From the NCBI RefSeq assembly GCF_030271835.1, contig NZ_CP127389.1:3012001-3076000 (forward strand): DNA of 64,000 bases, read 5' to 3'. Below the pieces are notes generated by a model. The model was not told the origin of the DNA and ran no database searches. It saw only the letters and a program-made list of their open reading frames with translations. The stretch's first letter is position 1. Each line of letters opens with the position of its first letter. Positions 44,420 through 52,271 of this stretch are shown here, piece by piece. A program made the translations under genes and the position numbers. Source of the stretch: Proteus appendicitidis. GTDB lineage: Bacteria; Pseudomonadota; Gammaproteobacteria; Enterobacterales; Enterobacteriaceae.

Positions 44420-45757
44420 ATGAAAATATACCGCCCCCTCTGGAGTGATGGGGCCTTTTTGGCTCCTCAGCAATTCCAACAACAAGCAAGATGGGACAGC
44501 TATCTCATTAGTACCATCGCCAATATGACGATTGCATCAACATGGGGCGTAATTTGTGCTGAATTTGATGAAAGTGCCTTAACGATTTCACGTCTTAGCG
44601 CACAAAAATTAATTGTGCGTTTTCCTGATGGAACCCTGATCGATACAACACTGGCTGATAATCTACCGCCTGTTAATGAACTCAGCCATTATTCCCAACA
44701 TCAAACACTTGATATCGTATTAGCTCTACCTTTATTGCAAGCCAATGGTGGCAATCTAATGCAAGAAGGTCGTTCTGATAGACCACAACAGTTCTATCAA
44801 GAGTGGATGAAAGTACAAGATTTAATTGGTCAAGAACAAACGGATATCGCTGTGTTAAGACACAGTATTACTTTGCGTTATGCCCATGAAGAAAACAGCG
44901 CCTATATGACTTGCCCTGTTGCTAGATTAATTCGTAACACTCAAGGCGCATGGGAGCTAGATAAACACTTTATTCCACCATTACTCAGCTGTAATGCAAG
45001 CGCTGAATTAACGACATTATTCTCAGAATTCATGCATCGCTTAGTCGCAAAACGTCGCCGCTTAATGACGATGCGCCGCGAAAATAATGAGCAAATGGCT
45101 GATTTTGCTGTTGCTGATGTCTCGCTCTTTTGGCTACTAAATGCAATTAACAGTGCGGAACCTGTATTAAGTGAATTACTATCATCAATGGGGCGTCACC
45201 CGGAGCTTCTTTATCGTGAATTAGTGCGTTTAGCGGGGGCGCTACTAACATTTTCACTTGATCATGAAAATGGCGATATTCCACTTTATCAACATTCATC
45301 CCCTGAACAGGTTTTTCCACCTTTATTTGGCTTACTTAATACCCTGTTAGAAGCGAGTTTACCTTCACGCGTAATTAGCATTGCTCTCGATAAAGAAGGG
45401 CCGTTCTGGCGTGGTGAGTTGCATGATCCTCGCCTACGCGAAGATGCTGATTTCTATCTTTCAGTGCGTTCTGCATTACCAGCACATTTGTTGATCACTC
45501 AATTTCCATTACTTTGTAAAGCAGGTAGTAATGACGATGTTGCGAGTGTCGTTAATGTCGCACTTAACGGTATTCCATTACAACCTTTAACACATGTTCC
45601 TGCCGCTATCCCTCTGCGTTTAGAAAATCACTATTTTGCTCTTGAACTCAATAATCCTGCTGCTCAAGCCATGCTCTCTTCAGGTCACTGTGCTTTTTAT
45701 GTGCCCGGAACATTAGGTGAAATTCAACTCGAACTTTTTGCGGTACTTCGCTCATGA
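44420..45757 (+). CDS. tssK: T6SS baseplate protein TssK
   Basis: The 445-aa protein begins MKIYRPLWSDGAFLAPQQFQ, the typical TssK (VasE/ImpJ) opening. Later SVRSALPAHLLITQFPLLCK and PLRLENHYFALELN also fit. It connects the baseplate wedges to the TssL/TssM membrane complex. Its stop overlaps the tssL start (ATGA). Confidence 0.93.
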   Translation: MKIYRPLWSDGAFLAPQQFQQQARWDSYLISTIANMTIASTWGVICAEFDESALTISRLSAQKLIVRFPDGTLIDTTLADNLPPVNELSHYSQHQTLDIVLALPLLQANGGNLMQEGRSDRPQQFYQEWMKVQDLIGQEQTDIAVLRHSITLRYAHEENSAYMTCPVARLIRNTQGAWELDKHFIPPLLSCNASAELTTLFSEFMHRLVAKRRRLMTMRRENNEQMADFAVADVSLFWLLNAINSAEPVLSELLSSMGRHPELLYRELVRLAGALLTFSLDHENGDIPLYQHSSPEQVFPPLFGLLNTLLEASLPSRVISIALDKEGPFWRGELHDPRLREDADFYLSVRSALPAHLLITQFPLLCKAGSNDDVASVVNVALNGIPLQPLTHVPAAIPLRLENHYFALELNNPAAQAMLSSGHCAFYVPGTLGEIQLELFAVLRS

Positions 45758-46422
45758 TAACGAATACAAGAACAGCTAAAAATAACATGATTGATATGCT
45801 TTTTGCTGATACTTGGTTAATGGTATGTCAGCTACGCCAAGGTGCTGAAATTACTGATGGAAAAGCCTTCTATAAGCGTGTCTGTGAACATATTGATAAG
45901 ACACACCAACACCTCACAGAAAAAGGTTATTCCCAATCAGCCATCGAAAACATGCTTTATGCACAATGCGCTTTAATTGATGAGAGCGTGATGAATCGTA
46001 CTGAGCGTGATGATGGTTACTTACAGTGGATACAATCCCCGTTACAAGCCAAGTATTTCAATACATTAGAAGCCGGCGACAAACTATGGGATAGGTTGCG
46101 AAATCTATTAAATGAACCAGCACCCAACCACGATGTACTTATTTGTTTTCATCGTGTGATCACACTAGGCTTTGTTGGTAAATATCGCCACATCAATGCG
46201 CCTGAACGTGAACAAATTATTGAGTTACTCAATACTCAACTTCCCGCCTATGCACTATCAAGTGATTTACCTTTAGTGATGAAACCCAAGCATCGAATGA
46301 ATCGCCGTCATATTTATTGGCTAGGCTGGTTTGGGGGAATTGTGGTGATTGCAATGCTGTGGTGGGGCTTTTCTGTGTCATTAGAAAATTTACTTCAACA
46401 ATGGGTAATTCAAGGAAAGTGA
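45754..46422 (+). CDS. tssL: T6SS membrane complex protein TssL (DotU)
   Basis: A 222-aa DotU/IcmH protein: MIDMLFADTWLMVCQLRQGAEI near the start, NMLYAQCALIDESVMN, CFHRVITLGFVGKYRH and one C-terminal membrane helix (IYWLGWFGGIVVIAMLWW). There is no peptidoglycan-binding extension; that function may be supplied by the OmpA-domain protein encoded next, whose ATG overlaps this stop codon. Confidence 0.93.
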   Translation: MITNTRTAKNNMIDMLFADTWLMVCQLRQGAEITDGKAFYKRVCEHIDKTHQHLTEKGYSQSAIENMLYAQCALIDESVMNRTERDDGYLQWIQSPLQAKYFNTLEAGDKLWDRLRNLLNEPAPNHDVLICFHRVITLGFVGKYRHINAPEREQIIELLNTQLPAYALSSDLPLVMKPKHRMNRRHIYWLGWFGGIVVIAMLWWGFSVSLENLLQQWVIQGK

Positions 46423-48140
46423 TGCAAAAAAACAGGATAAAACAGTGTATTACATTGTTTTCAGCATGCTTATTATTGTGGTTGCTTTGGGGGTTTTGGT
46501 CTTTTGGTAAAGAGATCTCCATTTTTCTGACGGCCTTTATTTGTCTGGTCACTCTCACTTTATGTGTCTGGTTTTTCCGTCAACAAAAAACTGCGCCCTA
46601 CCTTCAGAATGCACTTACAAACCAGCTCCCTCCTAATAACTATCAAGGCGCTGTTATTATTGTTTGTGGTCAATCAAAAGTGCTTTTTCATGAAAATCAG
46701 ACCTATCGAGAAACAGCTAAAGGTTGGTATATTTACGCCTCTTCTCCTATTGATTTGATCAACATCACTCAACATATCGTTGATATCGCCCCCTTGCAAT
46801 TACGCCGATTATCACTGTTATACGCCTTATTGCCTGAACAACTATTACAACAAGAAGAAGCTGCTCAAGAAACACTTAATTGGCGTCGCGCTATTCATGA
46901 AAGCAATAAAAAAACAGGTAAAACATTACCTTTTTGGGTGACGCTTTATCTTAATTCCCCAGTTAATTATCTCAATTCACATTTTGATGACACAACACCG
47001 TGGATAACCTATTTAAATGGTCAGCAAGAGTTACTTGTTGTCTCTGATAATTTGGCAACTCATCCTATTTCAACATGGTTATCACAAAATAGAGAGCAAA
47101 CCGAAAACCAACTCACCATAGCACTCTGGCTTGATCAATTACTTGCTTGGTTAAAAAGTGAATTTATTCCCCTGCTTACTGTTGCTCAATCCGGTGCTCC
47201 AAGTCTTATTCCGGCGGCTTGGGCAATTCAACTTACCACTGTTCCTACTATTTCCGATAACAGTTGGGCTAAATTTATTCACCATAAAACCACGTTATCT
47301 CCGTCTATTATCAAAACATCAAATAATAACGATGAATTACCATTGCCAGATATTGTGATTGATAAACTCACTCACGATGTCAATTTACTAAAAATAGAAA
47401 CTACCTTTGGTATTGTTGGCATGATTTGTGGATTGTTTCTTATTGGTGCGCTCTCAGGTAGCTATCACCATAACAAGCAATTAATCTACGATAATAGTAA
47501 TGATATCAATCACTTTAAAAGCATTAACGACGAAAATTTAGAACCTAAAAAAGTGGCTTATCAACAGTTACTTTCAGATGCAACGTTTCTCTCTCATTGG
47601 CAACGAGAAGGTACTCCTGCTCGCTATTCTTTAGCGTTATATCAAGGAAATAACATCTTACCTTATTTGCATGCCTTGCTTAGTTCATGGGCGCCCCCAT
47701 TACCACCAGCGCCTATCATCGTACAAGAAGTTCCTGAAATGGTGACGTTAGATAGCCTTGCCCTCTTCGCTTCTGGTCAATACGAATTAAAAAATGAGGC
47801 CACCAAAGTGCTTGTTGATGCACTTATCAATATAAAAGCCAAACCGGGTTGGTTAATTGTTATTTCAGGGTACACCGACAACACAGGTAATCCTGATTTA
47901 AACCAAAAACTTTCTCTTAAACGAGCTGAAGCGGTACGTGATTGGATGATCAAAACCAGTGATATCGCACCCTCTTGCTTTGCCGTGCAAGGATATGGTC
48001 AGCATCAGCCTATTGCAGATAACTCAACACTCGATGGTCGAGCGAGTAATCGTCGAGTCGAAATTCGCCTAATACCTCAAGCCGATGCTTGTCAGGTATT
48101 AGCTGATGACCTTACGCCACTGAAGGATGGTGGCAACTAA
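46422..48140 (+). CDS. T6SS-associated OmpA-domain protein with TssM-like membrane region
   Basis: The 572-aa protein has two N-terminal membrane helices (about 8-50), a cytoplasmic part, a third helix around residues 315-335 (GIVGMICGLFLIGALSG), then a periplasmic segment (RYSLALYQGNNILPYL) that recalls the region after the third helix of TssM. It ends in an OmpA C-terminal peptidoglycan-binding domain (ISGYTDNTGNPDLNQKLSLKRAEAVRDW, given here in two parts: ISGYTDNTGNPDLN and KLSLKRAEAVRDW; then GRASNRRVEIRL). I start it at 46422, where ATG overlaps the tssL stop and AAGGA precedes. A full-length TssM is not in the window, so this may be the wall anchor for TssL. Confidence 0.8.
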   Translation: MQKNRIKQCITLFSACLLLWLLWGFWSFGKEISIFLTAFICLVTLTLCVWFFRQQKTAPYLQNALTNQLPPNNYQGAVIIVCGQSKVLFHENQTYRETAKGWYIYASSPIDLINITQHIVDIAPLQLRRLSLLYALLPEQLLQQEEAAQETLNWRRAIHESNKKTGKTLPFWVTLYLNSPVNYLNSHFDDTTPWITYLNGQQELLVVSDNLATHPISTWLSQNREQTENQLTIALWLDQLLAWLKSEFIPLLTVAQSGAPSLIPAAWAIQLTTVPTISDNSWAKFIHHKTTLSPSIIKTSNNNDELPLPDIVIDKLTHDVNLLKIETTFGIVGMICGLFLIGALSGSYHHNKQLIYDNSNDINHFKSINDENLEPKKVAYQQLLSDATFLSHWQREGTPARYSLALYQGNNILPYLHALLSSWAPPLPPAPIIVQEVPEMVTLDSLALFASGQYELKNEATKVLVDALINIKAKPGWLIVISGYTDNTGNPDLNQKLSLKRAEAVRDWMIKTSDIAPSCFAVQGYGQHQPIADNSTLDGRASNRRVEIRLIPQADACQVLADDLTPLKDGGN

Positions 48141-48162
48141 ACCTTAGAAAGGAGATGTAATT

Positions 48163-48654
48163 ATGGCTATTCCTGTATACCTCTGGTTAAAAGATGACGG
48201 TAATGCAGACATCAAAGGTTCTGTAAATGTTCAAGATCGTGAAGGCAGTATCGAAGTCGTCGCTCAAGATCACAACTTATACATTCCAACAGATAACAAT
48301 ACTGGCAAATTAACCGGTACACGTATCCATACTCCATTTATTTTCGTAAAAGAAATTGATGCTTCTAGCCCGTATTTATACAAGGCAGTGACTACTGGGC
48401 AAACGTTGAAAAAAGCAGAATTTAAGTGGTATCGCATCGATGATGCAGGTCAAGAAGTTGAATATTTCAACACTACGCTTGAAAACGTCAAGGTAGTCAA
48501 AGTGGCTCCTAAGATGCACAACATCAAAGATCCGACGAAAGAAAAACACAATCACCTTGAAGAAGTTGAATTGCGTTATGAAAAAATAACTTGGACTTAC
48601 AAAGACGGAAATATCATTCATTCAGATTCATGGAATGAACGAGCCACTGCGTAA
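48163..48654 (+). CDS. hcp: T6SS tube protein Hcp (TssD)
   Basis: The 163-aa protein starts MAIPVYLWLKDDGNADIKGS and continues TRIHTPFIFVKEIDASSPYL and EVELRYEKITWTYKDGNIIH, as in Hcp1-family proteins. Hexameric rings stack to form the inner tube and are also chaperones for small effectors. AAAGGAG precedes the ATG and a strong terminator follows, consistent with the high expression usual for hcp. Confidence 0.94.
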   Translation: MAIPVYLWLKDDGNADIKGSVNVQDREGSIEVVAQDHNLYIPTDNNTGKLTGTRIHTPFIFVKEIDASSPYLYKAVTTGQTLKKAEFKWYRIDDAGQEVEYFNTTLENVKVVKVAPKMHNIKDPTKEKHNHLEEVELRYEKITWTYKDGNIIHSDSWNERATA

Positions 48655-48663
48655 AACCGAAAT

Positions 48664-48691
48664 AAACAGGCGGATAACCGCCTGTTTTTAA
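48664..48691 (+). terminator. Terminator after hcp
   Basis: A perfect 10-bp stem (AAACAGGCGG / CCGCCTGTTT) with an ATAA loop followed by more T residues. It would lower expression of clpV and the downstream genes relative to hcp. Confidence 0.9.
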
Positions 48692-48735
48692 AGTTTTTAA
48701 ATTAAAACCCTATTACCTATTTACACCCTAAATAA

Positions 48736-49485
48736 TCAAGATATAGCCAAGCTACAAATAAACGAATCACTAGGAGCATATATCAGCATGTGACTAGTGC
48801 GAGTGAGTGCAGTCAACAACGCTACAACTTAAAACTCGACGAGTAAATACTCTAAATAGTTCAAGGTGTAGCTAGGCGACAAGTGAATGAGTCACTAGGA
48901 GCATACATCAGTATATGACTAGTGCGAGTGAGTGCAGTCAACAACGCTACAACTTAAAACTCGACGAGTAAATACTCTAAATAGTTCAAGGTGTAGCTAG
49001 GCGACAAGTGAATGAGTCACTAGGAGCATACATCAGTATGTGACTAGTGCGAGTGAGTGCAGTCAACAACGCTACAACTTAAAACTCGACGAGTAAATAC
49101 TCTAAATAGTTCAAGGTGTAGCTAGGCGACAAGTGAATGAGTCACTAGGAGCATACATCAGTATGTGACTAGTGCGAGTGAGTACAGTCAACAACGCTAC
49201 AACTTAAAACTCAACGAGTAAATACTCTAAATAGTTCAAGGTGTAGCTAGGCGACAAGTGAATGAGTCACTAGGAGCATACATCAGTATGTGACTAGTGC
49301 GAGTGAGTACAGTCAACAACGCTACAACTTAAAACTCGACGAGTAAATACTCTAAATAGTTCAAGGTGTAGCTAGGCGACAAGTGAATGAGTCGCTAGGA
49401 GCATACATCAGTATGTGACTAGTGCGAGTGAGTGCAGTCAACAACGCTACAACTTGAAATATGACGAGTATGACCTTATGAGCCT
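48736..49485. repeat. Six tandem ERIC (IRU) elements, 125-bp period
   Basis: Repeat starts are at 48736, 48861, 48986, 49111, 49236 and 49361. The core AGGAGCATACATCAGTATGT and the flanking GTGAATGAGTC and GCGAGTGAGTGCAG line up with the central inverted repeat of ERIC, the sequence targeted by the standard ERIC1R/ERIC2 primers. The ends, GTAGC...GCTAC and AACTTgAAatATGACG, also match ERIC ends. Within each unit ACTAG/CATAC and GTATG/CTAGT form a hairpin. The four inner units are nearly identical; the outer two are more diverged at their edges. ERICs are normally solitary. Confidence 0.85.
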
Positions 49486-49553
49486 CGGTCTATGGCTAAG
49501 GGCGGTAGCGTACCTAAATCCCCTCAATAGGGACTTCATTACTGGGAGAAAAC

Positions 49554-52271
49554 ATGGAAAATCAATCTGTCATGCTATTGCGTCGGTTAAATCCTTATTG
49601 TGCAAAAGCACTAGAAGCTGCTGCCTCATTATGCCAAACCCGTGCCCATGCAGAAGTGACTATTGAACACTGGTTATTAAAAATTTTAGAGCTTGGTGAA
49701 AGTGATATCACTGTATTGGCACGCCGCTATGAATGGGATTTAACTGCACTTTGGCAAGGCTTACTTGACGCAATTGATAAATTACCTCGCTCTATACGTA
49801 GCAGACCTCAATTATCCAAACCCTTATTAGAACTAATTAAAAATGCATGGGTAATTGCTTCTCTTGATGAAGATATAGAACAAATCCGCAGTGTACATCT
49901 CTTACACACCATGACAAAACAACCAGCATTAGTCCAACTTGATGCACTCTGGCCTTTAATGACATTGGGTGAAGCACAACTCCAACGATTAAGACCTCTA
50001 CTTGATGCGCAATCCGATGAAAGACCTGAAATTCAGCAACTTGCTTCTTATAACCATTTACCTGAAAAAACAGCGCTTGCTCAAAACCATGAAGCTAACA
50101 CTGCATCTTCAGCGACAGACAACGCCATTATTGGTAATACGCTAAGTGATGCCCTTCTTGCTGTATTAAATAAATTCACGCTTGATGTAACAGAAAAAGC
50201 GCGCCTTGGCGAAATTGATCCTGTATTTGGTCGAGATGACGAAATTCGCCAAATGGTCGATATACTCTCTCGTCGTCGTAAAAACAATCCTATTCTTGTT
50301 GGGGAGCCTGGTGTAGGTAAAACCGCACTTGTTGAAGGGCTTGCACTGCGTATTGCTGAAAAAAATGTTCCTCTTAGTTTACAAACTACATCATTACGCA
50401 CCCTCGATTTAGGTCTATTACAAGCAGGTGCGGGTGTAAAAGGTGAATTTGAGCAACGACTAAAAAATGTTATTGATGCTGTTCAACAATCACCTACACC
50501 AATTCTACTTTTTATCGATGAAGCACATACAATTATAGGTGCAGGCAATCAAACTGGTGGGGCTGATGCTGCTAACTTATTAAAACCCGCTTTGGCTCGC
50601 GGTGAATTACGCACCATTGCAGCAACGACTTGGTCGGAATACAAACAATATTTTGAACGTGATGCTGCATTAGAGCGCCGTTTTCAAATTGTGAAAGTTG
50701 ACGAGCCTGATGATGAAAAAGCCTTTCTAATGTTACGAGGATTAAAATCTCGTTATGCAAAATATCATGGCGTACACATCACTGATGATGCTGTAAAAGC
50801 TGCAGTAACTTTATCTCGTCGTTATTTAACAGGTCGCCAACTCCCTGATAAAGCAGTTGATTTACTCGATACCGCCAGTGCAAGAATTCGAATGAGTTTA
50901 GACACATTGCCTGAAGAACTCACTCACATTAAAGCCAAACGCTATGCACTTGAACTAGAACAAAAAGCAATACTTGATGACATCACTATTGGTAATTTAA
51001 CTAATCAAACAAAATTATCTGATTTATCTTCTCAAGATGCGCAATTAGCCCTTCAACTTGAAACACTAGAACAGCGCTTTGAACAAGAAAAAAAGATTAT
51101 CTGTCAGCTACTTGAAAGCAGACAAGATCCGCAAAATACCGCGACGTCAGCACAACTACAGCAACAACTCTCACAGTTACAACAAGAAACGCCACTTTTA
51201 AATCCAGATGTAGATATTCGTACGGTGGCAACGGTTATTGCAGATTGGACAGGCGTTCCACTTTCAAGCCTCCTTAAAGACGAACAAATTGGTCTGTTAG
51301 AACTAGAAAGTCAGTTATCAAAATATGTTGTTGGACAAGACAGTGCGCTACTCGCATTAGCACAACGTTTGCGAGCATCAAGAACAGGATTGGTTTCTGA
51401 AAATGGTCCTCAGGGCGTATTTTTATTAGTTGGTCCAAGTGGTGTAGGTAAAACAGAAACCGCTCTTGCACTGGCAGAATGTCTGTTTGGCGGTCAAAAA
51501 TCGTTAATCACGATTAATATGTCTGAATATCAAGAAGCCCATACCGTCAGTCAATTAAAAGGTTCTCCTCCAGGTTATGTCGGATACGGTCAAGGTGGTG
51601 TATTAACGGAAGCAGTACGCAAACGCCCATATAGTATTGTGCTACTGGATGAAGTAGAAAAGGCACATCGAGATGTTTTAAACCTGTTTTATCAAGTGTT
51701 TGATAGAGGTTTTATGCGTGATGGTGAAGGCCGTGAAATTGATTTTCGTAACACGGTTATTTTAATGACTGCGAATTTAGGCAGTGATTACTTAATGCAA
51801 CAACTGGAAGAGTCACCGCTAAGCACAGATAGCGACTTACAAGAAACGCTTCGTCCTATTTTACGTGATCATTTTCAACCGGCATTACTAGCTCGTTTCC
51901 AAACATTAATTTACCGTCCTCTTGATGCAGTGGCACTACGCATTATTGTTGAGATGAAATTAAAAAATGTCATTAAGCGACTTTATACCCATTATCGATT
52001 AACGGCTATTGTCGAAGAAACTCTCTATGACACCATTGTAGATGCCTGTTTATTACCTGACTCCGGAGCGCGAAATATCGATAGCCTACTTAATCAACAA
52101 ATCCTGCCTATATTGAGTCAACAGTTACTATTACGCCAAGCCAGTGCAGAGAAATCACAGTATGTTATTTTAGGTTTTAATGAAGAAGAAGAAGGTATTA
52201 CGTTGAGTTTTAGTGATGTGTTGCCAACAAAAAAGCAGGTATTAGATAAACAACAGGAGATTAAAGAATGA
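49554..52271 (+). CDS. clpV: T6SS AAA+ ATPase ClpV (TssH)
   Basis: The 905-aa Clp/HSP100 protein has an N-domain (residues 1-150), a first AAA domain with Walker A GEPGVGKTA (about 249-257) and Walker B LLFIDEAHT, a middle coiled-coil (about 440-560), and a second AAA domain with GPSGVGKTE (about 627-635) and VLLDEVEKAH. It disassembles contracted TssBC sheaths for reuse. GGGAG precedes the ATG. The nearest promoter would be in or after the ERIC array. Its stop overlaps vgrG (ATGA). Confidence 0.95.
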   Translation: MENQSVMLLRRLNPYCAKALEAAASLCQTRAHAEVTIEHWLLKILELGESDITVLARRYEWDLTALWQGLLDAIDKLPRSIRSRPQLSKPLLELIKNAWVIASLDEDIEQIRSVHLLHTMTKQPALVQLDALWPLMTLGEAQLQRLRPLLDAQSDERPEIQQLASYNHLPEKTALAQNHEANTASSATDNAIIGNTLSDALLAVLNKFTLDVTEKARLGEIDPVFGRDDEIRQMVDILSRRRKNNPILVGEPGVGKTALVEGLALRIAEKNVPLSLQTTSLRTLDLGLLQAGAGVKGEFEQRLKNVIDAVQQSPTPILLFIDEAHTIIGAGNQTGGADAANLLKPALARGELRTIAATTWSEYKQYFERDAALERRFQIVKVDEPDDEKAFLMLRGLKSRYAKYHGVHITDDAVKAAVTLSRRYLTGRQLPDKAVDLLDTASARIRMSLDTLPEELTHIKAKRYALELEQKAILDDITIGNLTNQTKLSDLSSQDAQLALQLETLEQRFEQEKKIICQLLESRQDPQNTATSAQLQQQLSQLQQETPLLNPDVDIRTVATVIADWTGVPLSSLLKDEQIGLLELESQLSKYVVGQDSALLALAQRLRASRTGLVSENGPQGVFLLVGPSGVGKTETALALAECLFGGQKSLITINMSEYQEAHTVSQLKGSPPGYVGYGQGGVLTEAVRKRPYSIVLLDEVEKAHRDVLNLFYQVFDRGFMRDGEGREIDFRNTVILMTANLGSDYLMQQLEESPLSTDSDLQETLRPILRDHFQPALLARFQTLIYRPLDAVALRIIVEMKLKNVIKRLYTHYRLTAIVEETLYDTIVDACLLPDSGARNIDSLLNQQILPILSQQLLLRQASAEKSQYVILGFNEEEEGITLSFSDVLPTKKQVLDKQQEIKE

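Noticed and set aside
46229..46558. A 109-aa - strand frame across the tssL/OmpA-domain junction.
   Set aside because: It lies antisense to two overlapping, well-supported T6SS genes and has no ribosome site.
48736..49485. The 125-bp repeats as a CRISPR array.
   Set aside because: Units are contiguous with no unique spacers and match ERIC, so they are not CRISPR.
49415..49666. An 83-aa frame running from the ERIC array into clpV.
   Set aside because: It is a read-through frame of repeat DNA overlapping the well-supported clpV start.
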